Positions 1-6,041 of a stretch of DNA of 6,772 bases are shown here, in pieces (position 1 is the stretch's first letter; every line of letters begins with the position of its first letter). Origin of the DNA: Bacillota bacterium (lineage in GTDB: Bacteria > Bacillota_A > Clostridia > Lutisporales > Lutisporaceae); assembly GCA_022706865.1 (NCBI GenBank), contig JAKJBT010000087.1, positions 1 through 6,772 on the forward strand. Reading direction: 5' to 3'. Below the pieces are notes generated by a model that searched no databases, had not been told where the DNA came from, and saw nothing but the letters and a program-made list of their open reading frames with translations. Both the position numbers and the translations under genes were made by a program.

Positions 1-867
1 ATAAAAATCAGAGGGAATAATGTAATAGAAAAGCTTTATGCCGACCTTATGCCCGCTCCCTTCCTTTCCATTCTTACCGATGACTGCATAAAAAACGGAA
101 AGGACTATAACGCAGGGGGTGCAAGATATAACACAAACTACATCCAGGGAGTAGGAATCGGCACTTTGACAGACAGCTTTTCAGCCATAAAAAAGCATGT
201 GTTTGATGATAAGTCCTTTACAATGAGTGAACTTCTTGATGCGCTTAAGGCTAATTATGAAGGCAGGGAGGCCATGCGCCAGCTTTTAATGAACAACACT
301 CCCAAGTATGGCAATGATGATGATTATGCCGATGAAATAATGAAGGAACTCTTTGATGCCTATTACAGCGAGGTAAACGGAAGAAGAACAGTAAAAGGAG
401 GAAACTACAGGATAAATATGCTGCCGACCACCTGCCATGTATATTTCGGCTCTGTCACAGGTGCGACACCTGATGGAAGAAGGTCGGGTCAGCCGCAGTC
501 GGAGGGTATTTCTCCCGTACAAGGTGCCGATATGTATGGGCCGACAGCAGTAATAAAGTCGGCGGGAAAAATGGACCATATCAGAACCGGCGGTACTCTC
601 CTGAACTTAAAATTCACTCCTGATCTGCTGAAGGACGATGAGGGCATCGATAAGCTTTCACAGCTTGTAAGGAGCTACTTCAAGCTGGACGGCCATCATA
701 TACAGTTCAATGTAGTAAGTGCCGACACCTTAAGGAGGGCTCAGAAGAATCCGGAACAATACAAAGACCTTATAGTAAGAGTTGCCGGTTACAGTGATTA
801 TTTCTGTGATTTGACAGAAGCCCTGCAGGAGGAGATAATTACAAGAACAGAGCATAAAAGCTTATAG
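1..867 (+). CDS. hypD: Glycyl radical enzyme, C-terminal part; probable trans-4-hydroxy-L-proline dehydratase (HypD), cut by left edge
   Basis: The frame is open from base 1, so the gene starts outside the window; 288 C-terminal residues are visible of the roughly 790 usual for this family. The glycyl radical motif RVAGYSD is present, with its Gly at codon 787-789, 25 residues from the C-terminus as expected. Other family motifs are GGARYN, HVYFG, GATPDGRR, GISPVQGAD, GPTAVIKS, GGTLLN and GHHIQFNVVS. These place it in the PFL2/glycerol-dehydratase branch rather than in classical pyruvate formate-lyase. The thiyl-radical Cys lies in the missing part. HypD removes water from trans-4-hydroxyproline to give pyrroline-5-carboxylate in the anaerobic cytoplasm, after activation by a radical-SAM enzyme that is not in view. 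I prefer HypD because of the PTTCHVYFG segment, recalled from the family, and the Xaa-Pro aminopeptidase gene 20 bases downstream. Another dehydratase or lyase of the PFL2 branch remains possible. Glycyl radical enzyme: near certain; HypD: moderate. Confidence 0.9.
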   Translation: MKIRGNNVIEKLYADLMPAPFLSILTDDCIKNGKDYNAGGARYNTNYIQGVGIGTLTDSFSAIKKHVFDDKSFTMSELLDALKANYEGREAMRQLLMNNTPKYGNDDDYADEIMKELFDAYYSEVNGRRTVKGGNYRINMLPTTCHVYFGSVTGATPDGRRSGQPQSEGISPVQGADMYGPTAVIKSAGKMDHIRTGGTLLNLKFTPDLLKDDEGIDKLSQLVRSYFKLDGHHIQFNVVSADTLRRAQKNPEQYKDLIVRVAGYSDYFCDLTEALQEEIITRTEHKSL

Positions 868-870
868 ATG

Positions 871-877
871 AAAGGGG
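871..877 (+). promoter_or_regulatory. Ribosome binding site that fixes a TTG start
   Basis: The run AAAGGGG sits 10 bases before the TTG at 888-890, between the stop of the upstream gene (865-867) and the aminopeptidase. The next in-frame ATG (residue 14) would remove conserved N-terminal residues. The ATG at 868 is in another frame and stops after seven codons. This supports TTG as the true start. Confidence 0.65.
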
Positions 878-887
878 TAACGAAAAA

Positions 888-2672
888 TTGACAGTCAATG
901 AAAAGATCTCCCGGCTCAGAGAACTTATGAAGGGGAAAAATATCGATGCCTTCATAATTCCGAGCTTCGATGCACATCAGAGCGAGTATGTACCTGAGCA
1001 TTGGATGGCCAGACAATGGATATCCGGCTTTACCGGCTCTGCGGGCACAGTAGTCGTTACGATGAAGGAAGCAGGCCTATGGACAGACGGAAGGTATTTT
1101 ATTCAAGCCGAGAATCAGCTTAAGGGATCTGAAATTAAGCTTTTCAAAATGGGCCAGCCCGATGTGCCAGACTATGTCCAATGGATAAAGGAAGTGCTTC
1201 CTATTGGGGGAACAGTAGGCTTTGACGGTAAGTCTATGCCTGTATCCCTCTATATGGATATGATAAAAGCATACAAGCCCAGGAAGCTTGCCATTGAAGC
1301 AGGCTGCGACCTTGTAGGGGAACTATGGACAGACAGGCCTGCAATGCCCAAGGCTCCGATTTTCATACATGATACGGTATATGCCGGGAAATCAAGAACA
1401 GAAAAGCTGACTGACCTCCGTACAGAAATGGAGAAGCTTAATTCTGAATATTACCTGATATCTGCTTTGGAGGATATTGCATGGTTATTAAACATCAGAG
1501 GCGGAGATGTGGCTAACACACCGGTGGTTTCAGCTTATGTGCTGGTTTCCCGAACCGAATGCCGGCTTTTTATTGATGAAAGCAAGGTAAACGGTAATAT
1601 AAGAAATGAGCTTGAAGCAGATGGTATTGAAGTGCATGACTATGAGTCAATACAAAAGGCTGTTGCTTCTCTTAATTCCGGAGCTTCCATAATATTAGAC
1701 CCGGAAAAGACAAACGTATGGCTGTACAAATCAATACCCGAGGCTGTTGAAATATTGGAAATGCCGAACATCACAACGAGTATGAAGGCCATAAAGAACA
1801 GCACTGAAATCCAAAACCTCAGAAACGCTCATATAAAAGATGGAGTTGCGCTTGTTAAATTCCTCATATGGCTTGACAGCAACCTGGGAAAAGAAGATAT
1901 CACGGAAATCACCGTTGAAGAGAAGCTGAATGAATTCAGGCTTCAGCAGGAGCTATCCATGGGTCCCAGCTTTGATACCATTGCAGGCTTTAAGGATCAT
2001 GCGGCAATAATACACTATAAAGCCGTTCCCGGAATTGAGTACGCTTTGGAAAAGGAAGGTATGCTGCTTATTGACTCGGGAGGACAATACCTTGACGGCA
2101 CAACCGATACTACAAGGACAATTGTGCTGGGGGAATTAACACAGGAACAGAGAAAAGACTTCACTCTTGTACTTAAGTCCCATATAGGACTGGCAACAGC
2201 CCGGTTCCTATACGGCTGCACCTGCACCCACCTGGATATATTGGCAAGGAAACCGATATGGGAGGAGGGCTTGGACTACCGCTGCGGTACCGGCCACGGA
2301 GTCGGATTCCTTCTCAGTGTCCACGAAGGCCCCCAGGGCTTCAGGAGAGTTCCTGTAATAAATAGTATTGTACTTCAGCCGGGTATGATACTGACCAACG
2401 AGCCCGGAATATATAAGGAGGGCAAGCACGGGATCCGCACAGAAAATACCATGCTTGTAACAGATGACTTTGAAAATGAATACGGCAGATACTTGAAATT
2501 CGATACTATCTCATACTACCCCATAGACCTTGAGGGGCTGGATATAAGCCTTCTGACACAACAGGAGAAGGATTGGCTCAACAATTATCATAAAGAAGTG
2601 TATAATAAGCTGTCCCCTTATCTTAATGAAGAAGAGAAGGCATGGCTCAGAAACGAAACCAGGGCGGTTTAA
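888..2672 (+). CDS. Xaa-Pro aminopeptidase, large three-domain type (peptidase M24B, aminopeptidase P)
   Basis: This 594-residue cytosolic metallopeptidase should remove an N-terminal residue that precedes proline (or hydroxyproline). Two creatinase-like N-terminal domains (about residues 5-140 and 160-305) precede the pita-bread M24 catalytic domain (about 310-525), and a short M24 C-terminal domain (about 530-594) ends the protein. This is the plan of human XPNPEP1 rather than of the roughly 440-residue E. coli PepP or the roughly 360-residue prolidase-like proteins. All five expected metal ligands are visible: D396 in LLIDSGG, D407 in DGTTDTTRT, H470 in GTGHGVG, E505 in TNEPGIY and E519 in IRTEN. 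The usual active-site histidines H376 (IIHY) and H479 (HEGP) are also present, so it looks fully active. Translation starts at TTG. It follows the glycyl radical enzyme by 20 bases with no terminator between them, so the two are probably co-transcribed, which suggests that it supplies that pathway from proline-rich peptides. A Rho-independent terminator follows the stop. Confidence 0.95.
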   Translation: MTVNEKISRLRELMKGKNIDAFIIPSFDAHQSEYVPEHWMARQWISGFTGSAGTVVVTMKEAGLWTDGRYFIQAENQLKGSEIKLFKMGQPDVPDYVQWIKEVLPIGGTVGFDGKSMPVSLYMDMIKAYKPRKLAIEAGCDLVGELWTDRPAMPKAPIFIHDTVYAGKSRTEKLTDLRTEMEKLNSEYYLISALEDIAWLLNIRGGDVANTPVVSAYVLVSRTECRLFIDESKVNGNIRNELEADGIEVHDYESIQKAVASLNSGASIILDPEKTNVWLYKSIPEAVEILEMPNITTSMKAIKNSTEIQNLRNAHIKDGVALVKFLIWLDSNLGKEDITEITVEEKLNEFRLQQELSMGPSFDTIAGFKDHAAIIHYKAVPGIEYALEKEGMLLIDSGGQYLDGTTDTTRTIVLGELTQEQRKDFTLVLKSHIGLATARFLYGCTCTHLDILARKPIWEEGLDYRCGTGHGVGFLLSVHEGPQGFRRVPVINSIVLQPGMILTNEPGIYKEGKHGIRTENTMLVTDDFENEYGRYLKFDTISYYPIDLEGLDISLLTQQEKDWLNNYHKEVYNKLSPYLNEEEKAWLRNETRAV

Positions 2673-2681
2673 ACGAATAAT

Positions 2682-2714
2682 AAAAAAGCTTATCAAATCC
2701 GATAAGCTTTTTTT
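2682..2714. terminator. Bidirectional Rho-independent terminator shared by convergent genes
   Basis: The arms at 2682-2694 and 2701-2713 pair perfectly over 13 bp (core AAGCTTATC/GATAAGCTT) around a 6-base loop. On the plus strand the hairpin begins 9 bases after the aminopeptidase stop and ends in seven T. On the minus strand it begins within the queT stop codon (2713-2715) and ends in TTTTTTATT. It therefore serves both operons, which meet tail to tail here. Confidence 0.93.
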
Positions 2715-3177
2715 ACTTGAATATCTTGTCCCTGTATTTCTCAAGAATGAGCAGCAGCGGATATCCTATGAAATAGCAGGATATCAATTCCCCCAATGCT
2801 ACCCAGCCTATAGTTATCAGCAAAGGCAGTTGATACAGATAATGCAGAAGGTATCCGATTATAACTCCGTTTGCAATTACCGGCGGCAGCGGCACCAGCC
2901 ACTTAACCGGTAATTTGTATGATAAATATGCGGCAATAAGAGTCGCCGCACTCCCGAATACTACATCAGGTATACCCCCGGGGCCGAAAAAGTTTGCTGC
3001 TATGCAACCTACAAAAAGACCCGGTATGGCAGCAGAAGTAAAGAAGGGCAAAATGGTCAGCGCCTCTGCAAACCTAACCTGTATCTGTCCATAGCTCAAG
3101 GGCGCAAATGCTATAGTGAGTACCGCATATACGGCTGCAATGGATGCTGCATGTACCAGGTATCTGCTTTTATTCAT
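2713..3177 (-). CDS. queT: QueT family protein, S component of a queuosine-precursor ECF transporter
   Basis: The 154-residue hydrophobic protein matches the QueT (formerly DUF988) family in length and motifs: AFAPLSYGQIQVRFAEAL (residues 23-40), GLFVGCIAANFFGP (53-66), DVVFGSAATLIAAYL (71-85), PPVIANGVIIGY (98-109) and ALGE (127-130). About five or six membrane helices are expected. QueT binds queuosine precursors (preQ0/preQ1) outside the cell and works with a shared energising module (EcfA, EcfA', EcfT), which is not encoded here; such modules usually lie elsewhere and serve many S components. The start ATG has GGAGG 8 bases upstream. A preQ1-I-type riboswitch that contains this GGAGG, and a promoter just before it, support both the function and independent expression from the neighbouring membrane-protein gene 97 bases upstream. 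The stop codon overlaps the shared terminator. Confidence 0.93.
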   Translation of the reverse strand: MNKSRYLVHAASIAAVYAVLTIAFAPLSYGQIQVRFAEALTILPFFTSAAIPGLFVGCIAANFFGPGGIPDVVFGSAATLIAAYLSYKLPVKWLVPLPPVIANGVIIGYLLHYLYQLPLLITIGWVALGELISCYFIGYPLLLILEKYRDKIFK

Positions 3178-3185
3178 TTATTAAT

Positions 3186-3228
3186 CCTCCGTAGTTTTGT
3201 TTTAAGTCAGGATGGTTTCGAACTGACT
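3186..3228 (-). promoter_or_regulatory. preQ1-I-type riboswitch in the queT leader (translational control)
   Basis: Read on the minus strand, an AGTCAG/CTGACT stem (3223-3228 with 3205-3210) closes a 12-base loop that starts TTC and ends in C (3211), the position of the base that pairs with preQ1 in known class I aptamers. An A-rich single strand (TTAAAACAAAAC) follows, then ACGGAGG. Loop bases TTCG (3219-3222) can pair with CGGA (3188-3191), forming the pseudoknot stem and covering the GGAGG ribosome binding site of queT. The order, loop size, A-rich tail and overlap with the ribosome binding site resemble the Thermoanaerobacter tengcongensis and Bacillus subtilis preQ1-I RNAs as I recall them. 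Ligand binding should lock the pseudoknot and lower queT translation. No separate terminator hairpin is seen, so control is probably translational. The exact pseudoknot pairs are my inference. Confidence 0.85.
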
Positions 3229-3235
3229 GATTTAA

Positions 3236-3264
3236 ATAGTACCATAGAATTCCGGCATCTGCAA
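3236..3264 (-). promoter_or_regulatory. Probable sigma-A promoter of queT
   Basis: On the minus strand TTGCAG (3259-3264) and TACTAT (3236-3241) are separated by exactly 17 bases. The expected transcription start, 7-8 bases after the -10 box, falls at or next to the first base of the riboswitch stem (A at 3228). The promoter lies wholly between the stop of the upstream gene (3275) and the riboswitch, so queT can be expressed alone. Confidence 0.65.
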
Positions 3265-3274
3265 CAAATTTAAA

Positions 3275-3748
3275 TCATTGCTTACCAGTCTTATATATCC
3301 TGTTGCCGTACAGGCCTTCGGCAATCCATAACAGCACCACCAACGCGGCAAAATCCAGCAGAGCGCTGTGAAGGAAGTCATAGTGCCCCAGCCGCTGAGC
3401 CACACCGGCCTTTTCCGATAAAAATTCAAGAGCTAATGTAATCATCGTAAATAATATTACATTTACGAATTTGCGGGTAAACCCCGGTTTCATATAGTGA
3501 ATATATACTATCCCTGCTCCTCCCCCCCACAGCAAGTGAAATAAAGGAGCCCCGAAAATATTGAACAGCGGTTTGTTATACTGGTATAAGCCAAGGGAAA
3601 CAATATAGAAGTCAACCGTACTCAGGACAATAAACCCCAGCACGGCTACAGGAATGAGTTCCTTGATGCGTTTTGGCTTAATGAATATGAACACATAAAT
3701 CCAGGTGGCCAAAAAGTAAAACAAATGTGTATACCTTAAAAACTTCAT
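3275..3748 (-). CDS. Integral membrane protein of unknown function, five predicted helices
   Basis: I do not recognise the family with confidence. The 157-residue protein has about five hydrophobic segments (residues 6-23, 31-53, 62-84, 95-112 and 126-145), basic patches after the first (KPKRIK, 24-29) and third (87-93), and a short polar tail. Polar or aromatic residues inside or beside helices include D46 and Y48 (VDFYIV), H71 and W74 (HLLWGGG), E108, H122, H127 and D132, which could form a binding site or contacts with a partner. The size and layout recall small clostridial membrane proteins such as the CBO0543-type family, but I cannot show homology. The ATG is preceded by GAGGTGAG at good spacing, with a TATAAT promoter further upstream, so expression is believable. 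queT follows on the same strand after 97 bases but has its own promoter, so a functional link is unproven. Confidence 0.8.
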   Translation of the reverse strand: MKFLRYTHLFYFLATWIYVFIFIKPKRIKELIPVAVLGFIVLSTVDFYIVSLGLYQYNKPLFNIFGAPLFHLLWGGGAGIVYIHYMKPGFTRKFVNVILFTMITLALEFLSEKAGVAQRLGHYDFLHSALLDFAALVVLLWIAEGLYGNRIYKTGKQ

Positions 3749-3755
3749 ACTCTCA

Positions 3756-3774
3756 CCTCACAAATATGGTGAGG
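3756..3774 (-). promoter_or_regulatory. Small hairpin that includes the ribosome binding site of the membrane-protein gene
   Basis: On the minus strand CCTCAC (3769-3774) and GTGAGG (3756-3761) pair perfectly over 6 bp around a 7-base AT-rich loop. GTGAGG is the core of the ribosome binding site, 7 bases before the ATG. With the likely transcript start near 3780, the hairpin would lie almost at the 5' end of the mRNA. It could lower translation or act as a temperature- or protein-sensitive switch. The structure is seen; regulation is inference. Confidence 0.5.
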
Positions 3775-3787
3775 AAATTTTGCAAAA

Positions 3788-3816
3788 ATTATACAATGAG
3801 CTAATAGTGTAAAAAA
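3788..3816 (-). promoter_or_regulatory. Probable promoter of the membrane-protein gene
   Basis: On the minus strand a perfect TATAAT (3788-3793) lies 17 bases after TTTTTT (3811-3816), a poor -35 box that is part of the T-rich tail of the hutU terminator. The transcript would begin near 3780 and carry a leader of about 32 bases containing the hairpin over the ribosome binding site. The -10 box is strong and the -35 box weak. Confidence 0.6.
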
Positions 3817-3860
3817 CAACAAAAACAAAGCTGCTGCAAAACGAGAGTCTGCAGCAGCTT
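3811..3860 (-). terminator. Rho-independent terminator of hutU
   Basis: The arms AAGCTGCTGCA (3850-3860) and TGCAGCAGCTT (3828-3838), read on the minus strand, pair perfectly over 11 bp around an 11-base loop. A T-rich tail (TGTTTTTGTTGTTTTTT) follows. It starts 14 bases after the hutU stop. A T-run also follows on the plus strand, but no plus-strand gene reaches this point. Confidence 0.88.
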
Positions 3861-3874
3861 CTTTTTACGGTTTG

Positions 3875-5899
3875 TTACCCCAAAAACTTTTTCACAGTTT
3901 CTTTAATTAAGTCAGCATCAGGTATGAAGGGCAGCGTTATATGGTCCTTCCCTTCCTGTGATTTGTTGTATTCAATGCTTGTTGTTATGGAATTCTCATT
4001 TCTTGCCCAGGATCTTCTTGCAACTCCCCCCATAACATCCCAAAGCATTGCTTCCTTTATTATTTCATCTATTCGTTCGCTTCCGTCAAGCACCAGTCCA
4101 AAGCCTCCGTTTATCGCCTTTCCGATACCGACTCCGCCGCCGTTGTGCAGAGCGACTAGGCTCATGCCTCTTGCGGCATTTCCTGCGAAACACTGTACTG
4201 CCATGTCTGCCATTATATTGCTTCCGTCTTTTATATTGGAAGTCTCCCTGAAGGGGGAGTCGGTTCCGCTTACATCATGATGGTCGCGCCCCAGCATTAC
4301 GGGCCCTATTTCTCCTTTTCTGACCATTTCATTAAATTTGAGCGCTATCTTGGTCCTTCCCCATGCATCCTGATAAAGGATTCTTGCCTGGGTTCCGACA
4401 ACCAGCTTGTTCTTTTCAGCATCTCTTATCCATGCCCAATTGTCTCTGTCCTGGGCTCTTCTGGTAGGGTCAATGCACTCCATTGCTGCGTGATCTGTCT
4501 TTATCAGATCCTCATGCTTTCCGCTCAGGCACACCCACCTGAAAGGCCCATAGCCGTAATCGAAAAGTTCTGGACCCATGATATCCTCAACATATGAAGG
4601 GAATATGAATCCGTCTTTTTCATCGACACCGTTCTTTGCTATTTCCTTTGCACCTGCATCATAAACCGCTTTCATGAATGAATTGCCGTAATCGAAGAAA
4701 TATGTTCCTTTATCCACCAGCTTCCTGATAAGCTGGAAGTGATGCTGCAGGCTCTTATCCACTAATTTGCAGAACTGCTCCCTGTCTTCTTTAAGCATCC
4801 TGGTTCTTTCATCAAAGGTCAGCCCCTGCGGGCAGTAACCGCCGTCATATGCGGCATGGCATGAAGTCTGGTCCGACAGAAGATGAATCTTTTTATCATT
4901 GTCAACTGCATATTCAAGCAAATCCACTATATTCCCATGATATGCAATGGATATTTTCTCTTTTTTCTTCAGATAATCCTCTGCTATGCTGAATACTTCC
5001 TTGAGATCAGAGGAAACTCTGGATATCCAGCCTTGCTTAAGTCTTGTTTCTATTCTTGAATAATCAACCTCCGCAACTATTCCTACTCCGTTTGCTATCT
5101 CCGCCGCCTTGGGCTGGGCACCGCTCATGCCTCCAAGTCCCGAAGTCACGAAAAGATAACCTCTCAGGTCCTCATCAGGTCCTATTCCGAGCTTTTTCCT
5201 TCCCGCATTAAGTATTGTGTTGAAGGTTCCATGCACTATCCCCTGGGGTCCGATGTACATCCAGCCCCCTGCTGTCATCTGACCGTAGTTTGCAACTCCC
5301 ATCTGCATAGCATAGTGCCAGTCCTTCTGGTTGTCAAACATTCCTACCATAAGTGCATTGGTAATGATCACCCTGGGATCGGTAGGCTTTGAATGAAACA
5401 ACCCTAAGGGATGCCCTGATTCTACAACAAGGGTCTGATGATCAGTCATTACTTCAAGATATTTCATTATCAGTCTGTACTGCATCCAGTTCTGGCATAC
5501 CTGCCCCGTTTCGCCGTAGGTTACCAATTCATATGGATATAAAGCCACTTCGAAGTCCAGGTTATTGTCAATCATAACCTGAAATGCCTTTCCTTCTATG
5601 CAGTTACCTTTGTATTCGTCTATAGGCTTTCCGTAAATCCTTCCTTCCGGCCTGAAGCGATAACCATAGATTCTTCCCCTTGTAATAAGCTCCTCCATAA
5701 ACTCGGGAGCAAGCTTTTCATGAAGCTCCTCAGGTATATATCTGAGAGCATTTTTCAATGCAACCTCCGCCTGATCCGGAGTCAATGTGAAGCCCCTGTT
5801 CGGCGCCCTTCTGATGCCTTCCACAAACTTGGGCATTTCCGGCAGCCGGTTATCCAGTTTAATTGTCATTGCCTCTGAAATCTCATAATTCTTTACCAT
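3875..5899 (-). CDS. hutU: Urocanate hydratase (urocanase), long form
   Basis: The enzyme converts urocanate to imidazolonepropionate, the second step of histidine degradation, in the cytoplasm, using tightly bound NAD+ as an electrophile. Its 674 residues match the long urocanases (human UROC1 is about 676) rather than the roughly 550-residue Pseudomonas/Bacillus type. Conserved blocks include GQMTAGGWMYIGPQG (206-220), the glycine-rich nucleotide-binding GLGGMSGAQPKA (254-265), GPFRWVCLSG (451-460), RDHHDVSGTDSPFRETSN (538-555) and HNGGGVGIGKAINGGFG (585-601). At 502-511 it has GTQARILYQD where short urocanases carry the FQGLPxRICW signature, so the usual Cys of that motif is replaced; I believe this is normal for the long form. 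The ATG at 5899 has GGGGG 7 bases upstream; Met11 is a weaker alternative. No hutH, hutI or formiminotransferase gene adjoins it. It has its own terminator and promoter region and appears to be transcribed alone. Confidence 0.97.
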   Translation of the reverse strand: MVKNYEISEAMTIKLDNRLPEMPKFVEGIRRAPNRGFTLTPDQAEVALKNALRYIPEELHEKLAPEFMEELITRGRIYGYRFRPEGRIYGKPIDEYKGNCIEGKAFQVMIDNNLDFEVALYPYELVTYGETGQVCQNWMQYRLIMKYLEVMTDHQTLVVESGHPLGLFHSKPTDPRVIITNALMVGMFDNQKDWHYAMQMGVANYGQMTAGGWMYIGPQGIVHGTFNTILNAGRKKLGIGPDEDLRGYLFVTSGLGGMSGAQPKAAEIANGVGIVAEVDYSRIETRLKQGWISRVSSDLKEVFSIAEDYLKKKEKISIAYHGNIVDLLEYAVDNDKKIHLLSDQTSCHAAYDGGYCPQGLTFDERTRMLKEDREQFCKLVDKSLQHHFQLIRKLVDKGTYFFDYGNSFMKAVYDAGAKEIAKNGVDEKDGFIFPSYVEDIMGPELFDYGYGPFRWVCLSGKHEDLIKTDHAAMECIDPTRRAQDRDNWAWIRDAEKNKLVVGTQARILYQDAWGRTKIALKFNEMVRKGEIGPVMLGRDHHDVSGTDSPFRETSNIKDGSNIMADMAVQCFAGNAARGMSLVALHNGGGVGIGKAINGGFGLVLDGSERIDEIIKEAMLWDVMGGVARRSWARNENSITTSIEYNKSQEGKDHITLPFIPDADLIKETVKKFLG

Positions 5900-5919
5900 T
5901 TTAATTCCCCCAATGCCTG

Positions 5920-5970
5920 ATTATACTATTATTCTATCATTATTATAGTCTATTATTTGTACAAAATATT
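5920..5970 (-). promoter_or_regulatory. hutU promoter region with two TATAAT boxes
   Basis: The minus strand of this very AT-rich stretch carries TATAAT at 5942-5947 and again at 5920-5925. The first would give a leader of about 35 bases and the second one of about 14 bases. Neither has a good -35 box at 16-18 bases (AATATT for the upstream one), which suggests weak or activator-dependent transcription. I cannot say which box is used. Confidence 0.5.
5956..5965. promoter_or_regulatory. Perfect 10-bp palindrome TTTGTACAAA upstream of hutU
   Basis: The palindrome lies just upstream of the -10 box at 5942-5947, between the expected -35 and -10 positions, where a dimeric regulator could block or assist polymerase. 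Chance palindromes are common in AT-rich DNA and no known operator is matched. Confidence 0.25.
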
Positions 5971-6007
5971 AAATTCAGTGCAGGAATTATTCAACTTCCT
6001 TTTCCAG

Positions 6008-6034
6008 AATAAAAAACCTTGAAATTCAAGGTTT
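6008..6034 (-). terminator. Rho-independent terminator of the GYF_2-like gene
   Basis: On the minus strand AAACCTTGA (6026-6034) pairs with TCAAGGTTT (6014-6022) over 9 bp around a 3-base loop, followed by further T (TTTTTTATT). It begins 8 bases after the stop codon at 6042-6044 and separates this gene from the hutU promoter region. Confidence 0.85.
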
Positions 6035-6041
6035 AGAAAAA

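Noticed and set aside
286..579. 97-codon minus-strand open frame inside the glycyl radical enzyme gene
   Set aside because: It lies wholly opposite conserved motifs of the real gene and has no family similarity or own signals.
868..891. Short leader peptide MKGVTKN between the first two genes
   Set aside because: It has no ribosome binding site of its own and merely covers the AAAGGGG that serves the TTG start.
2626..2913. 95-codon plus-strand open frame across the aminopeptidase end and queT
   Set aside because: It runs through the shared terminator and is antisense to queT; its product is very basic and low in complexity.
3838..3867. Plus-strand use of the hairpin at 3828-3860
   Set aside because: It has a short T-run on that side, but no plus-strand gene ends nearby, so a biological role in that direction is not supported.
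3924..4597. Several plus-strand open frames opposite hutU (up to 118 codons)
   Set aside because: They are mirror frames of a highly conserved enzyme with no ribosome binding sites or domains.
5953..5967. CodY-type operator around the palindrome upstream of hutU
   Set aside because: Compared with the AATTTTCWGAAAATT consensus it has about five mismatches, including the central C and G.
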